This document shows, piece by piece, positions 1-7,883 of a stretch of 64,000 nt of DNA (position 1 is the first letter of the stretch; each line of letters begins with the position of its first letter). This DNA is from Flagellimonas sp. CMM7 (GTDB lineage Bacteria > Bacteroidota > Bacteroidia > Flavobacteriales > Flavobacteriaceae), in NCBI RefSeq assembly GCF_021390195.1, contig NZ_CP090003.1, forward strand, positions 291,001 to 355,000. Direction: 5' to 3'. The notes under the pieces were generated by a model. It made no database searches, was not told the origin of the DNA, and saw nothing but the letters and a program-made list of their open reading frames with translations. A program made the translations under genes and the position numbers.

Positions 1-1300
1 GTGGCCTGCAGAAAAAGGAACTCCACCAAAACGCTTTAGTTATTTTGATGTAGATGGCGACGCTTGGAAATATGATGAACCAACGGACAGTTACTACTTA
101 CACTACTTTTCCGTAAAACAGCCCGATTTAAAATGGGAAAACCCTAAGGTGCGCCAAGAAATATACGATATGATGCATTTTTGGTTTAAAAAAGGAGTAG
201 ATGGCTTCCGTATGGATGTCATTCCCTTTATATCTAAGGATACAAGCTATCCAGAGCTGCCTGAAAAATTTAATGGAAACTTTATTCCTTTTTATTCGGA
301 TGGTCCCAAGTTGCATGAGTACCTCCATGAAATGAATAAAGAAGTGCTTAGCAAATACGATATCATGACCGTGGGGGAAACTCCAGGGGTAGCAAGAGAC
401 CAGGCTTTACTTTTTGTGGATGAAGAAAGAGAAGAGCTTAATATGTTCTTTCATTTTGAATTGATGTCCCTTGATCGTGACGGAGACGAAGTATTTTGGA
501 TGCGAGAGGACAAATGGAAGCTTACAGAGTTTAAAAAAATACATTCGGATTGGGATGAGACCTTTGCCGAAAAAGGCTGGGGAAGTATGTTCTTGAGCAA
601 CCACGATAATCCTAGGACAGTAAGCCGATGGGGAAATGATTCTCCTGAGCATTGGCATAATTCTGCCACTATGCTTCATACTTTTTTATTGACCATGAAA
701 GGAACCCCTTATTTTTATTATGGTGATGAAATAGGCATGTCCAATATCCGATTTGATACTATTGATGATTATCAAGATATCAATACCCTAAATAGATACG
801 AGCTGTTAAAACAACAAGGGGTTGATTTGGATACATTTATTGAAAATGAAAAAGAGGCCAGTCGTGATAACGGACGAACTCCCATGCAATGGGATGCTAC
901 AGAAAATGCCGGTTTTTCTGCAGCAACACCTTGGTTAAAAGTACACCCAAATCATAAAAAAGGCCTCAACGTTGCGGAACAGGAAAAAGACGAAAACTCT
1001 GTTCTCAATTACTTCAAAAGAATGGTACAGGTGCGTAAAGATCATCTGGGATTGGTCTATGGAGATTACCAATTATTGCAGGAAGATAATGAACAGGTTT
1101 ATGTGTATACCAGAAGCATGAATGATGAAAATTATTTGGTTTTACTGAGTTTTTCTGAGGAAAAGGCCAACTTGGAATTAGGCGATTTAGCAAGTTCAAC
1201 ACTGCAATTGCTCATTTCCAATGATGCTCATGATGCTGCAAAAAGCAATACTGGTTTTGAGCTAAATCCGTATCAGGCGTGTGTCTATAAAATTGACTAG
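1..1300 (+). CDS. GH13 alpha-glucosidase (oligo-1,6-glucosidase type), 5' end outside window
   Basis: The reading frame is open from base 2 and gives the last 432 residues of a family GH13 enzyme, usually about 550-580 residues long. Three conserved GH13 regions are visible: GVDGFRMDVIPF with the nucleophile Asp at bases 215-217, MTVGETPG with the general acid Glu, and LSNHDNPRTVSRWG with the transition-state Asp. The spacing and the DGFRMDVI, VGE and NHD forms resemble oligo-1,6-glucosidase / alpha-glucosidase of the maltodextrin-processing type. It hydrolyses alpha-glucosidic bonds in short malto- or isomalto-oligosaccharides. The N-terminus is missing, so location (cytoplasm or periplasm) cannot be told. 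Exact substrate specificity is inference; trehalulose- or sucrose-active relatives share these motifs. Confidence 0.9.
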   Translation, partial: WPAEKGTPPKRFSYFDVDGDAWKYDEPTDSYYLHYFSVKQPDLKWENPKVRQEIYDMMHFWFKKGVDGFRMDVIPFISKDTSYPELPEKFNGNFIPFYSDGPKLHEYLHEMNKEVLSKYDIMTVGETPGVARDQALLFVDEEREELNMFFHFELMSLDRDGDEVFWMREDKWKLTEFKKIHSDWDETFAEKGWGSMFLSNHDNPRTVSRWGNDSPEHWHNSATMLHTFLLTMKGTPYFYYGDEIGMSNIRFDTIDDYQDINTLNRYELLKQQGVDLDTFIENEKEASRDNGRTPMQWDATENAGFSAATPWLKVHPNHKKGLNVAEQEKDENSVLNYFKRMVQVRKDHLGLVYGDYQLLQEDNEQVYVYTRSMNDENYLVLLSFSEEKANLELGDLASSTLQLLISNDAHDAAKSNTGFELNPYQACVYKID

Positions 1301-1472
1301 ATCTCAGTTTAGTTTGATTTAAACCAATATCTCGAAATTGAGATTTCACTTATCGGTCTCGGCTATGATTTCGTAGCGGCGATTCCCAACGGGAATTGTC
1401 GGACTGAAATCCAGCCATATTAAAAGTAATGAATTTTGAGGTTGGGTGAGAGGGAGCTATAAATTATAGCCA

Positions 1473-1484
1473 ATGTTGTGTGCC
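1473..1484 (+). repeat. Left arm of 12-bp inverted repeat
   Basis: ATGTTGTGTGCC, exact inverted partner of 2249-2260. It lies just beyond the stop codon of the minus-strand gene between the arms. Confidence 0.7.
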
Positions 1485-1488
1485 GTTT

Positions 1489-2232
1489 TTACTTTTTTTC
1501 AAATTTTACTTTTCCGATATCTGCACCTGATTCATTATCTTTTGCAGGTTCCAAGTATATGTAAATTTGGGTGTCCCGATTCCTAAAGATTATATTTTCC
1601 AGTAAATCTGGATTATTACTTTCGAGATTATGAATCCTTTCCAAGCAGTATTTATAAAATGTAGTGTCCTTTAGATACAATTCCCTATACTCTTTTTTCG
1701 CTTTTTCGAGGTCATTGGACATTTCAAATACATTGCCCTTATGCCATTTAAAGCTGTAATTCAAATGTGAAGCTTTGTTCAACAAGTCGATTGCGGTTTT
1801 GAAATCCCCTAATTTTGAATAGCAGCCTGCTTTGTTGGCAAATAATCTTGGAGATGCTGAATAATATTTGGGGTCATCAAAACGTTGAAGAGCTTTATTT
1901 ATTAAACCATTTTCATATAAAACTTCTCCAGCTAATACATTCAAATGTGATTTATCGGATTTTGAAAGTTTATTATCATGTTCTAATATTGAGTCAATGT
2001 ACCCAATTCCGTACTCGAGTTTAATCTCCGCCCGTTTATAAAACTCTTCTGTTCGTTTTTGGTCCAAAAGAGCCCTTTGGTTGAACTCTTCTGCCATTTT
2101 TCCAAATTCCTCTTTTGATTCCTCCATAAAACTATTCATCAACATTTCTGGAGTTGCATAATTCTTTAGAAAGATATAGGTCAGAGCTATTATAGAGGCT
2201 AATGCTATTAAAATCCAGTTTTTACGCTTCAT
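1489..2232 (-). CDS. Membrane-anchored TPR-like protein, function unknown
   Basis: 247 residues from the ATG at 2232; a GTG seven codons upstream lies inside the flanking repeat and is less likely. The N-terminus is a short basic stretch (MKRKNW) and one hydrophobic segment at about residues 5-22, which fits a signal anchor. The remainder is Glu/Lys/Leu/Tyr-rich alpha-helix with repeat-like units (ALQRFDD, LFANKAGCYSKLGDFKTA, NVFEMSNDLEKAKKEY) typical of tetratricopeptide repeats at about residues 90-200. Such repeats mediate protein contacts; no enzymatic motif is seen. The gene stands alone between inverted repeats and has no operon partner. Function is not recognised. Confidence 0.7.
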   Translation of the reverse strand: MKRKNWILIALASIIALTYIFLKNYATPEMLMNSFMEESKEEFGKMAEEFNQRALLDQKRTEEFYKRAEIKLEYGIGYIDSILEHDNKLSKSDKSHLNVLAGEVLYENGLINKALQRFDDPKYYSASPRLFANKAGCYSKLGDFKTAIDLLNKASHLNYSFKWHKGNVFEMSNDLEKAKKEYRELYLKDTTFYKYCLERIHNLESNNPDLLENIIFRNRDTQIYIYLEPAKDNESGADIGKVKFEKK

Positions 2233-2248
2233 CTTTAGATTTAGAAAT

Positions 2249-2260
2249 GGCACACAACAT
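2249..2260 (-). repeat. Right arm of 12-bp inverted repeat
   Basis: GGCACACAACAT, exact inverted partner of 1473-1484, about 16 bp before the ATG of the minus-strand TPR-like gene. Confidence 0.7.
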
Positions 2261-2371
2261 TAAGCTAAAAATCGTTTTAATGATTCTTTAGCAACTGATA
2301 AGTGAAGTTCGGGAATTTTACCCAAAGAAGCTACCATAGATTGACAACCAAATCTTTTGATCTGATAAAAT

Positions 2372-3655
2372 TTATTTAACCCTTATTTTCTTAAACGGCC
2401 TAATGATCAATCGTGCCTCACGATCAAACCTGATATAGTTGTACACCCAATTGATAAAGACCACTACCCTATTTCTAAACCCAATTAAAAAATAGAGGTG
2501 AACGAACATCCAAACAAACCAGGCAAAAACCCCTTGGAACTTAAATCTTGGTAAATCCACAACGGCTTTATTTCTACCTACCGTGGCCATGCTGCCCTTG
2601 TCCTTATACACAAAAGGTTTCAGGGGCTTATTTTCCACTATCCGCACCAAGTTCTCTCCCAAATTTTCTCCTTGCTGCATAGCGGGTTGCGCCATCATAG
2701 GATGTCCATGCGGAAAAGCTTCGGTCTCCATTTGGGCTACATCGCCAATGGCAAATATTTCTTTGAATCCCTCAACTTGATGAAATTCGTTTACTTTCAA
2801 TCTACCTCCACGACAAAGCAACTCCTCAGCATTTAAACCTTCAATGCAGGCCGCTTTTACTCCAGCTGCCCAAACCAAGGTTTCCGATTCAAAAGAAGTA
2901 TCGGTGTTAGTGGACACATGCTTGCCATCATAGTCCGTAACCCTAATATTCTTCCAAACATTAACACCCAAACTCTCTAAAAAGTGTTCCGCCTTGCTTG
3001 AAGCAATTTCACTCATCGCGGGAAGAATTCTATCACTCCCTTGTATTAAATTAATCTGTGCCCTTCTCGTATCCAAATCTGGATAGTCTTTTGGCAAAAT
3101 TCCTTTTTTAATCTCTGCCAAAGCTCCGGCGAGTTCAACTCCTGTGGGGCCACCTCCAACAATAACAAAATTCATTAAAGCATCCCGTTCATGTAAGTCA
3201 TCTGTCAACAAGGCCTGCTCAAAGTTTTCTAAAATGAGGCTGCGAAGATTTAAAGACTGTGGAATGGATTTCATGGCCATTCCCTTGGTCTCAATATTTT
3301 CATTTCCGAAGAAATTGGTTTCAGAACCTGTGGCGACCACCAGATAATCATATGCTATTTCTCCAATATTTGTTTGGAGCGTCTGCTTATTTGCATCAAT
3401 CCTTTTGACTTCGGTCAATCTAAAATAAAAATTAGGATATCCTTGAAGCACTTTCCGTATGGGATATGCAATGGAATCCGGTTCCAAACCTCCTGTTGAT
3501 ACCTGATACAATAGTGGTTGAAAAGTGTGGTAGTTATGTTTATCTATCAAAACTACTTGTACTTCTTTTTTACAGAGTTTTTTAGCAAGTGATATGCCTC
3601 CAAAGCCACCACCTATGATAATGACCCGAGGAAAACTGGATTGAGGAATGTTCAT
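2372..3655 (-). CDS. ndh: Type II NADH:quinone oxidoreductase (NDH-2)
   Basis: 427 residues from the ATG at 3655 (an alternative ATG lies at 3664). The enzyme passes electrons from NADH through FAD to quinone at the inner face of the membrane without pumping protons. Visible motifs are the FAD-binding GGGFGG at about residues 15-20, a second Rossmann motif VGGGPTGVELAG near residue 165 for NADH, and the FAIGDVA FAD motif near residue 310. The C-terminal 60 residues are aromatic and basic (FAWFVWMFVHLYFLIGFRNR), the usual NDH-2 membrane anchor. A consensus -7 box (3670-3677) lies within what would be the coding part of any longer upstream reading, so the starts above it are unlikely. Monocistronic. 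Confidence 0.92.
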   Translation of the reverse strand: MNIPQSSFPRVIIIGGGFGGISLAKKLCKKEVQVVLIDKHNYHTFQPLLYQVSTGGLEPDSIAYPIRKVLQGYPNFYFRLTEVKRIDANKQTLQTNIGEIAYDYLVVATGSETNFFGNENIETKGMAMKSIPQSLNLRSLILENFEQALLTDDLHERDALMNFVIVGGGPTGVELAGALAEIKKGILPKDYPDLDTRRAQINLIQGSDRILPAMSEIASSKAEHFLESLGVNVWKNIRVTDYDGKHVSTNTDTSFESETLVWAAGVKAACIEGLNAEELLCRGGRLKVNEFHQVEGFKEIFAIGDVAQMETEAFPHGHPMMAQPAMQQGENLGENLVRIVENKPLKPFVYKDKGSMATVGRNKAVVDLPRFKFQGVFAWFVWMFVHLYFLIGFRNRVVVFINWVYNYIRFDREARLIIRPFKKIRVK

Positions 3656-3669
3656 AGTAGACATGGCCG

Positions 3670-3677
3670 CAAATTTA
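3670..3677 (-). promoter_or_regulatory. -7 box (TAAATTTG) for ndh
   Basis: Read on the minus strand the box is TAAATTTG, a full match to Bacteroidota TAnnTTTG. A TTTTG sits 16 bp upstream as a -33 candidate. The box is followed by only five bases before the ATG at 3664, so the transcript would start at or beside that ATG. Confidence 0.55.
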
Positions 3678-3721
3678 CGCATTCCCTCATGGTCAAAATC
3701 ATTTTAAGATAGGTTTTTTAG

Positions 3722-3729
3722 TATCTTTA
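3722..3729 (+). promoter_or_regulatory. Possible -7 box (TATCTTTA) for the M20 gene
   Basis: Seven of eight positions match TAnnTTTG, 26 bp before the ATG at 3756. The -33 element is unclear. Confidence 0.35.
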
Positions 3730-3755
3730 AACCTGACTAATCAAATATCCATCCA

Positions 3756-5183
3756 ATGAAAAAATTACTCCTATTCGGTATTGCCTCTATCTTGTTTATC
3801 TCTTCATCTTTTTCGCAAGAAGACAGAGACATTGCACTAGAGAGTTTGAACAATAAAGCCCAAGAATATGGAGATATAGCCCACGAAATTTGGGAGCTTG
3901 CCGAAATGGGGTATTTGGAACATGAGAGTTCTGCCCTGTTGCAAAAAACACTTTCGGACGAAGGGTTTTCCATAAATAAGGGAGTGGCTGGCATACCAAC
4001 AGCTTTTATTGCCGAATATGGCTCAGGATCTCCTGTTATTGCCATTTTAGGCGAATATGATGCGTTGCCAGGTTTGTCCCAACAAGCAATTCCTGAAAAA
4101 AAATCAGCCGACAAAGCTGCCGGACATGCCTGCGGACATCATCTTTTTGGAACCGCTTCTACTGCTGCTACAATTGCTGTAAAAGATTGGCTAAAGAAAA
4201 GTAAAACACAAGGAACCATTCGTTTTTATGGCTGCCCTGCCGAAGAGGGGGGGTCCGGTAAAGTATATATGGTAAGGGAAGGCCTTTTTAATGATGTAGA
4301 TGCCGCACTACATTGGCACCCAGGATCTCAAAACGCAGCCAGTGCTGGAGCTGCCTTGGCCAATAAATCTGCTAAATTTAGATTTCATGGAGTCTCCGCA
4401 CATGCTGCAGGTGCTCCAGAAAGAGGTCGTTCTGCGCTTGATGGAGTTGAAGCCATGAACAATATGATAAATATGATGAGAGAACATATTCCGCAGGAAG
4501 CACGCATACACTATGTAATTACAGATGGTGGAAAAGCGCCAAATGTGGTTCCTAACTATGCTGAAGTTTATTACTATGCCAGACATAACAAAAGAGATGT
4601 TGTGATAGACATTTTTGACCGAATGGTTAAAGCAGCAGAAGGAGCAGCTTTGGGCACGGGTACCACCATGGATTATGAAATGATTGGCGGTACGCATGAG
4701 CTATTGCCAAATCTTACCTTACAAAAGATAATGCACGATAATCTATCCAAGGTTGGCGGCATTACCTACACAGGCGAAGAAAAGGCATTCGCGGATAAAA
4801 TTTCTGTTAGTTTGGGTTACGAGGAACTGGATATGAGCAGAGCCACAGGAGTTCAGCCTTATAAAGAAGAAGCAAGAGCTTACGGATCTACAGATGTTGG
4901 AGACGTCAGTTATACCGTTCCCACTGTTGGTATGAGTGCTGCAACTTGGGTTCCTGGCACTCCCGCGCATAGCTGGCAAGCTGTTGCCGCTGGAGGAACT
5001 TCTATAGGCACAAAAGGTATGATGGTAGCTGCAAAAACCATTACACTCACTGCAATTGATCTTTTTGAAAAGCCCAGTACCATCGTTAAAGCTAAAGCAG
5101 AACTAGAAGAACGTAGAGGAAAAGACTTTAAATATATTCCCTTACTGGGCAATAGACCACCGGCCCTAGACTACCGAAAGTAA
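3756..5183 (+). CDS. Secreted M20-family amidohydrolase (AbgB-like)
   Basis: 475 residues. The N-terminus MKKLLLFGIASILFISSSFS is a Sec signal peptide, so the enzyme works in the periplasm or outside. M20 metallo-hydrolase motifs follow: GEYDALPGL (metal Asp region), AGHACGHH at about residue 125 (metal His), CPAEEGGSGK at about residue 165 (catalytic and metal Glu), and ALHWHPG. The overall match is to the aminobenzoyl-glutamate utilization protein B branch, which cleaves N-acyl or p-aminobenzoyl amino acids. Family members are usually cytoplasmic; export here points to use of environmental amides or peptide-like compounds, which is inference. Transcribed alone; the next gene follows after 69 bp containing a hairpin. 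Confidence 0.88.
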   Translation: MKKLLLFGIASILFISSSFSQEDRDIALESLNNKAQEYGDIAHEIWELAEMGYLEHESSALLQKTLSDEGFSINKGVAGIPTAFIAEYGSGSPVIAILGEYDALPGLSQQAIPEKKSADKAAGHACGHHLFGTASTAATIAVKDWLKKSKTQGTIRFYGCPAEEGGSGKVYMVREGLFNDVDAALHWHPGSQNAASAGAALANKSAKFRFHGVSAHAAGAPERGRSALDGVEAMNNMINMMREHIPQEARIHYVITDGGKAPNVVPNYAEVYYYARHNKRDVVIDIFDRMVKAAEGAALGTGTTMDYEMIGGTHELLPNLTLQKIMHDNLSKVGGITYTGEEKAFADKISVSLGYEELDMSRATGVQPYKEEARAYGSTDVGDVSYTVPTVGMSAATWVPGTPAHSWQAVAAGGTSIGTKGMMVAAKTITLTAIDLFEKPSTIVKAKAELEERRGKDFKYIPLLGNRPPALDYRK

Positions 5184-5213
5184 TATAATTTATTATCGGA
5201 ATGTAACAAAAGC

Positions 5214-5237
5214 TGCTTTATAGATACATATAAAGCA
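5214..5237 (+). promoter_or_regulatory. 9-bp perfect inverted repeat before the ECF sigma gene
   Basis: TGCTTTATA, a 6-nt loop, then TATAAAGCA. It starts 30 bp after the M20 stop and ends 15 bp before the GTG start of the sigma factor. No T-tract follows, so it is not a standard terminator. It may be an operator or an mRNA hairpin next to the start codon. Confidence 0.5.
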
Positions 5238-5252
5238 AACTTACCAACCAAA

Positions 5253-5747
5253 GTGAACAAAGAACTGGAACATCGTTTTGTGACGGAACTTGAGAACAAT
5301 CAAAACATTGTTCACAAGGTATGCACGTTGTACACAAATGATAGAGATTCGCACAATGACCTGTTCCAGGAAATCACAATTCAGTTATGGAAAGCTTATC
5401 CTAAATTCAGAGGGGATGCTAAGTTTAGTACATGGATGTACAGAGTGGCATTAAATACAGCCATAACACTTTATAGAAAATCAAAGAAACGAATAAAGAC
5501 CCAAGATTATGATTCGGTAATTTTTAAAATTAAGACCGACGAATATGATGACACGGAGGAAAAACAGCTAAAGTTAATGTACGGTGCTGTAAAACAGTTG
5601 GGGGATATTGATAAAGCCTTGGTCTTTTTGTATCTGGAAGACAAGGACTATGCAGAAATATCGGAAACTCTGGGAATAACCGAAGTTAATGCACGAGTGA
5701 AAATGAATAGAGTGAAAAACAAATTAAGAACCATACTAAATCCTTAA
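5253..5747 (+). CDS. ECF-type RNA polymerase sigma factor
   Basis: 164 residues beginning at GTG; no ATG is better placed. Region 2 is visible at about residues 30-80 (DLFQEITIQLWKAYPKF, FSTWMYRVALNTAI), which binds the -10 element and core polymerase. Region 4 at about residues 115-160 (LVFLYLEDKDYAEISETLGI, NARVKMNRVKNKL) is a helix-turn-helix that reads the -35 element. No additional domain is present. It is followed three bases later by a polytopic membrane protein, the usual layout for a sigma factor and its partner. Regulon unknown. Confidence 0.9.
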   Translation: MNKELEHRFVTELENNQNIVHKVCTLYTNDRDSHNDLFQEITIQLWKAYPKFRGDAKFSTWMYRVALNTAITLYRKSKKRIKTQDYDSVIFKIKTDEYDDTEEKQLKLMYGAVKQLGDIDKALVFLYLEDKDYAEISETLGITEVNARVKMNRVKNKLRTILNP

Positions 5748-5750
5748 GTT

Positions 5751-6395
5751 ATGATGGATGAACTGGAACTCTTAAAGAAAGACTGGCAGAACAAAGAAGA
5801 ACATCTTCCTAAACTCTCCTATGATCAGATCTATAAAATGATTTGGAAAAAATCATCTTCAATAGTTAAGTGGATTTTTTATATAAGTCTTATTGAGTTT
5901 GTCTTTTGGGCAGGAATAAATATCATATTCAGTGACCCAGAATCTATGCAAGAACTAAAAGCCATGCATATCTATAATGTTATGATGGTTTTAAATTTTG
6001 TCAATTACGGCGTAATTTTATATTTCATCTATAAGTTCTATACAAACTATAGAAAGATATCTTTTACGGATTCCTCAAAAAAATTGATGGGAACCATACT
6101 TGATGTGAAGAAAATAGTCACCCAATATGTATGGTTCAACCTTATCATCTTTGCCATTACGATGATCATAAGTATTTATGGGATTCTTATATACGGCCCG
6201 CAAGGCAAAGAAATAATAGCCTCTGCGATGCAAGAGGGAAATGAGGTTACCTTCTGGTTTTTGGTGATTACAGTCTCTGTTATTTTTACAGCAGTCCTGT
6301 TAGTATTGATTTGGCTGTTTTATAAGTTGCTCTATGGAATTCTTCTTAAAAGACTCAAAGAAAATTATAACGACTTAAAAAAGCTGGAAGTTTAG
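5751..6395 (+). CDS. Four-helix membrane protein paired with ECF sigma factor
   Basis: 214 residues starting at the first of two adjacent ATG-type codons, 3 bp after the sigma gene. The first 35 residues are charged and would be cytoplasmic (DELELLKKDWQNKEEHLPKLSYDQIY); about four hydrophobic segments follow, near residues 41-60, 75-96, 122-146 and 160-187, and a charged tail. No catalytic motif is seen. Position and coupling suggest it holds or modulates the sigma factor, although it has no canonical zinc-finger anti-sigma motif. Homologues in flavobacterial genomes carry unhelpful names. The 3' end overlaps the convergent acyltransferase gene by 4 bp. Confidence 0.75.
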   Translation: MMDELELLKKDWQNKEEHLPKLSYDQIYKMIWKKSSSIVKWIFYISLIEFVFWAGINIIFSDPESMQELKAMHIYNVMMVLNFVNYGVILYFIYKFYTNYRKISFTDSSKKLMGTILDVKKIVTQYVWFNLIIFAITMIISIYGILIYGPQGKEIIASAMQEGNEVTFWFLVITVSVIFTAVLLVLIWLFYKLLYGILLKRLKENYNDLKKLEV

Positions 6396-7204
6396 TCACC
6401 GCGGTAGCTATATCTCCTTTTCTGATGATCTGCTTCATAAGCAGCAAGCTCTTCTTTGGAAAGCACTTTTAAGAAAGATGGATGTTGTTCTATAGCATAC
6501 TCCAATTTCTCCATTATGGAATCAATGGACTCGTTTTCGTAGTCAATTTCCAGAGGTGTCTTTATTTGCATGGACTGAAGTATTCCTTTCTTTTTCACCC
6601 TTAACCCCTTCTTATCAAAAGAGCGTCTAAAGCCATCAATGACCACTGGAACTACAATGGGCTTATATCTTTTAATAATATGGGCCGTTCCCTTGCGAAG
6701 TGGCTTCCAAGGTGTAGTAGTGCCTTGTGGGAAGGTAATAACCCACCCATCTTCCAAGGCCATTGCTATATTGCTTATATCACTAAATTTCACCTGTCTC
6801 TTCACATCCTGTCCGTCTGCCCTCCATGTTCTTTCAATACTGATAGAACCCGCATAGGCCAAGATTTTGGCGATCAAGCTTTGTTTCATGGTTTCTTTGG
6901 CCGCCACATAATAAATGTTCAGCTTAGGGTTCCAGAGATAGCTAAGATTTCTTATGGAGTCATCCCTACCTTTTAAACTGGCATTGAAAACATGAAACAT
7001 CGCGACCACATCAGCAAAGTAGGTCTGATGATTACTAACAAAAAGAACATTTGCGTCTGGTAAATCACGAATTACTTGGGAGCCTTCAATTTCTAAAGTG
7101 TTAAATCCTTTGTACCTCGAATGGGTCATCATTCCCGCAATGCGTATCAACCATCGCTTTAGAAATAAAATATGCCCAAAAGGATTTTCTTTAAATAGCC
7201 CCAT
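6392..7204 (-). CDS. 1-acyl-glycerol-3-phosphate acyltransferase-like (PlsC family)
   Basis: 270 residues. The family transfers an acyl chain to a lysophospholipid or related acceptor at the membrane. Motif I is VSNHQTYFADV, motif II GSISIERTW, motif III FPQGTTTPW and motif IV VPVVIDGFRRSF. Two departures from the textbook motifs are visible: His and Asp in motif I are five residues apart rather than four, and the Glu of FPEGT is Gln. The substrate may therefore differ from lysophosphatidate, for example an amino-acid-linked or other lysolipid acceptor; this is inference. Convergent with the sigma-partner gene (4-bp overlap), and 37 bp downstream of the co-directional Nudix gene. Confidence 0.82.
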   Translation of the reverse strand: MGLFKENPFGHILFLKRWLIRIAGMMTHSRYKGFNTLEIEGSQVIRDLPDANVLFVSNHQTYFADVVAMFHVFNASLKGRDDSIRNLSYLWNPKLNIYYVAAKETMKQSLIAKILAYAGSISIERTWRADGQDVKRQVKFSDISNIAMALEDGWVITFPQGTTTPWKPLRKGTAHIIKRYKPIVVPVVIDGFRRSFDKKGLRVKKKGILQSMQIKTPLEIDYENESIDSIMEKLEYAIEQHPSFLKVLSKEELAAYEADHQKRRYSYRGD

Positions 7205-7241
7205 GTAGTATTCTGTTATGGGCTAATTTACAAAATAGCGG

Positions 7242-7883
7242 CTAAAGCACTTGCTCCAAAAGTTCCTTGATTTCACTCATCATCATTGCCGTTGCTCCCC
7301 AAACCGTATAACCATTTAATCTATAGGCTGGTACATTTACATTTTTTGCATAAGAAGTACTCAGTTTTTCTTCAATATGATTAGAATTATCAAGAAAATC
7401 ACGTAAATACACCTCAACTAGGGCCTCAACTTCGCTCTCTTGTATCACAAAATGCTTTGGGTTGGAATAGAATCCCATAAAAGGCTGTACTAAAAAATTA
7501 CTTGGCGGTATATAAACCTCGCTTAATTCTTTTAAAACTTCCACTGATTCTGGCGTCACCCCAACTTCTTCATGAGTTTCACGCAAAGCAGTTTCCAAAA
7601 GGTCTTTATCCTGCTCTTCCACTTTACCACCTGGAAATCCAATCTGATTGGAATGAACCCCTTGATACGTTTTGCGCAGAATAAGAAGCAATTTGGTATT
7701 TTGATCTATATCTGGATAAAAAAGAGCCATAACTCCCGCCTTTTTAGGCTTCTTCTTTTTTATTTCGTTGGATTTCAACCATTGAATTCTCATTAAAGGG
7801 GACATTTTATGATGAGAATCTGTTCCGGGAAGTGGTAGATCTTTTATTTTTAAAGCTTGTTGATAAAATTCCTTGAAATTCAT
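7242..7883 (-). CDS. Nudix hydrolase, CoA pyrophosphatase (NudL) type
   Basis: 213 residues. The Nudix box is complete at about residues 82-105: FPGGKVEEQDKDLLETALRE then THEEVGV, with the REXXEE metal-binding core. The upstream HSNQIGFPGG matches the NudL/CoA-diphosphatase branch, which cleaves CoA to 3',5'-ADP and 4'-phosphopantetheine. The ATG at 7883 lies inside the tetranucleotide CATG shared with the divergent cyclophilin gene, so the two start codons overlap. The acyltransferase gene follows on the same strand. The N-terminal NFKEFYQQALKI matches the usual start of this family, supporting the start chosen. Confidence 0.9.
   Translation of the reverse strand: MNFKEFYQQALKIKDLPLPGTDSHHKMSPLMRIQWLKSNEIKKKKPKKAGVMALFYPDIDQNTKLLLILRKTYQGVHSNQIGFPGGKVEEQDKDLLETALRETHEEVGVTPESVEVLKELSEVYIPPSNFLVQPFMGFYSNPKHFVIQESEVEALVEVYLRDFLDNSNHIEEKLSTSYAKNVNVPAYRLNGYTVWGATAMMMSEIKELLEQVL
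7845..7852 (+). promoter_or_regulatory. Possible -7 box (TATTTTTA) for the cyclophilin gene
   Basis: Seven of eight positions match TAnnTTTG. It lies inside the Nudix coding region, 30 bp before the cyclophilin ATG, because the two genes have no intergenic space. Confidence 0.3.

Larger units (their letters stand above)
1345..2306. mobile_element. Candidate single-gene cassette bracketed by nested inverted repeats
   Basis: One small ORF is framed by two nested pairs of inverted repeats. The inner pair is ATGTTGTGTGCC at 1473-1484 and its exact complement at 2249-2260. The outer pair is TTCACTTATC at 1345-1354 and its complement at 2297-2306. The inner copies lie 4 bp beyond the stop codon and about 16 bp before the likely start codon, so they hug the gene. 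There is no transposase and no clear target-site duplication. A non-autonomous cassette or an insertion with terminal repeats is inferred; two chance repeats cannot be ruled out without finding copies elsewhere. Confidence 0.4.
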
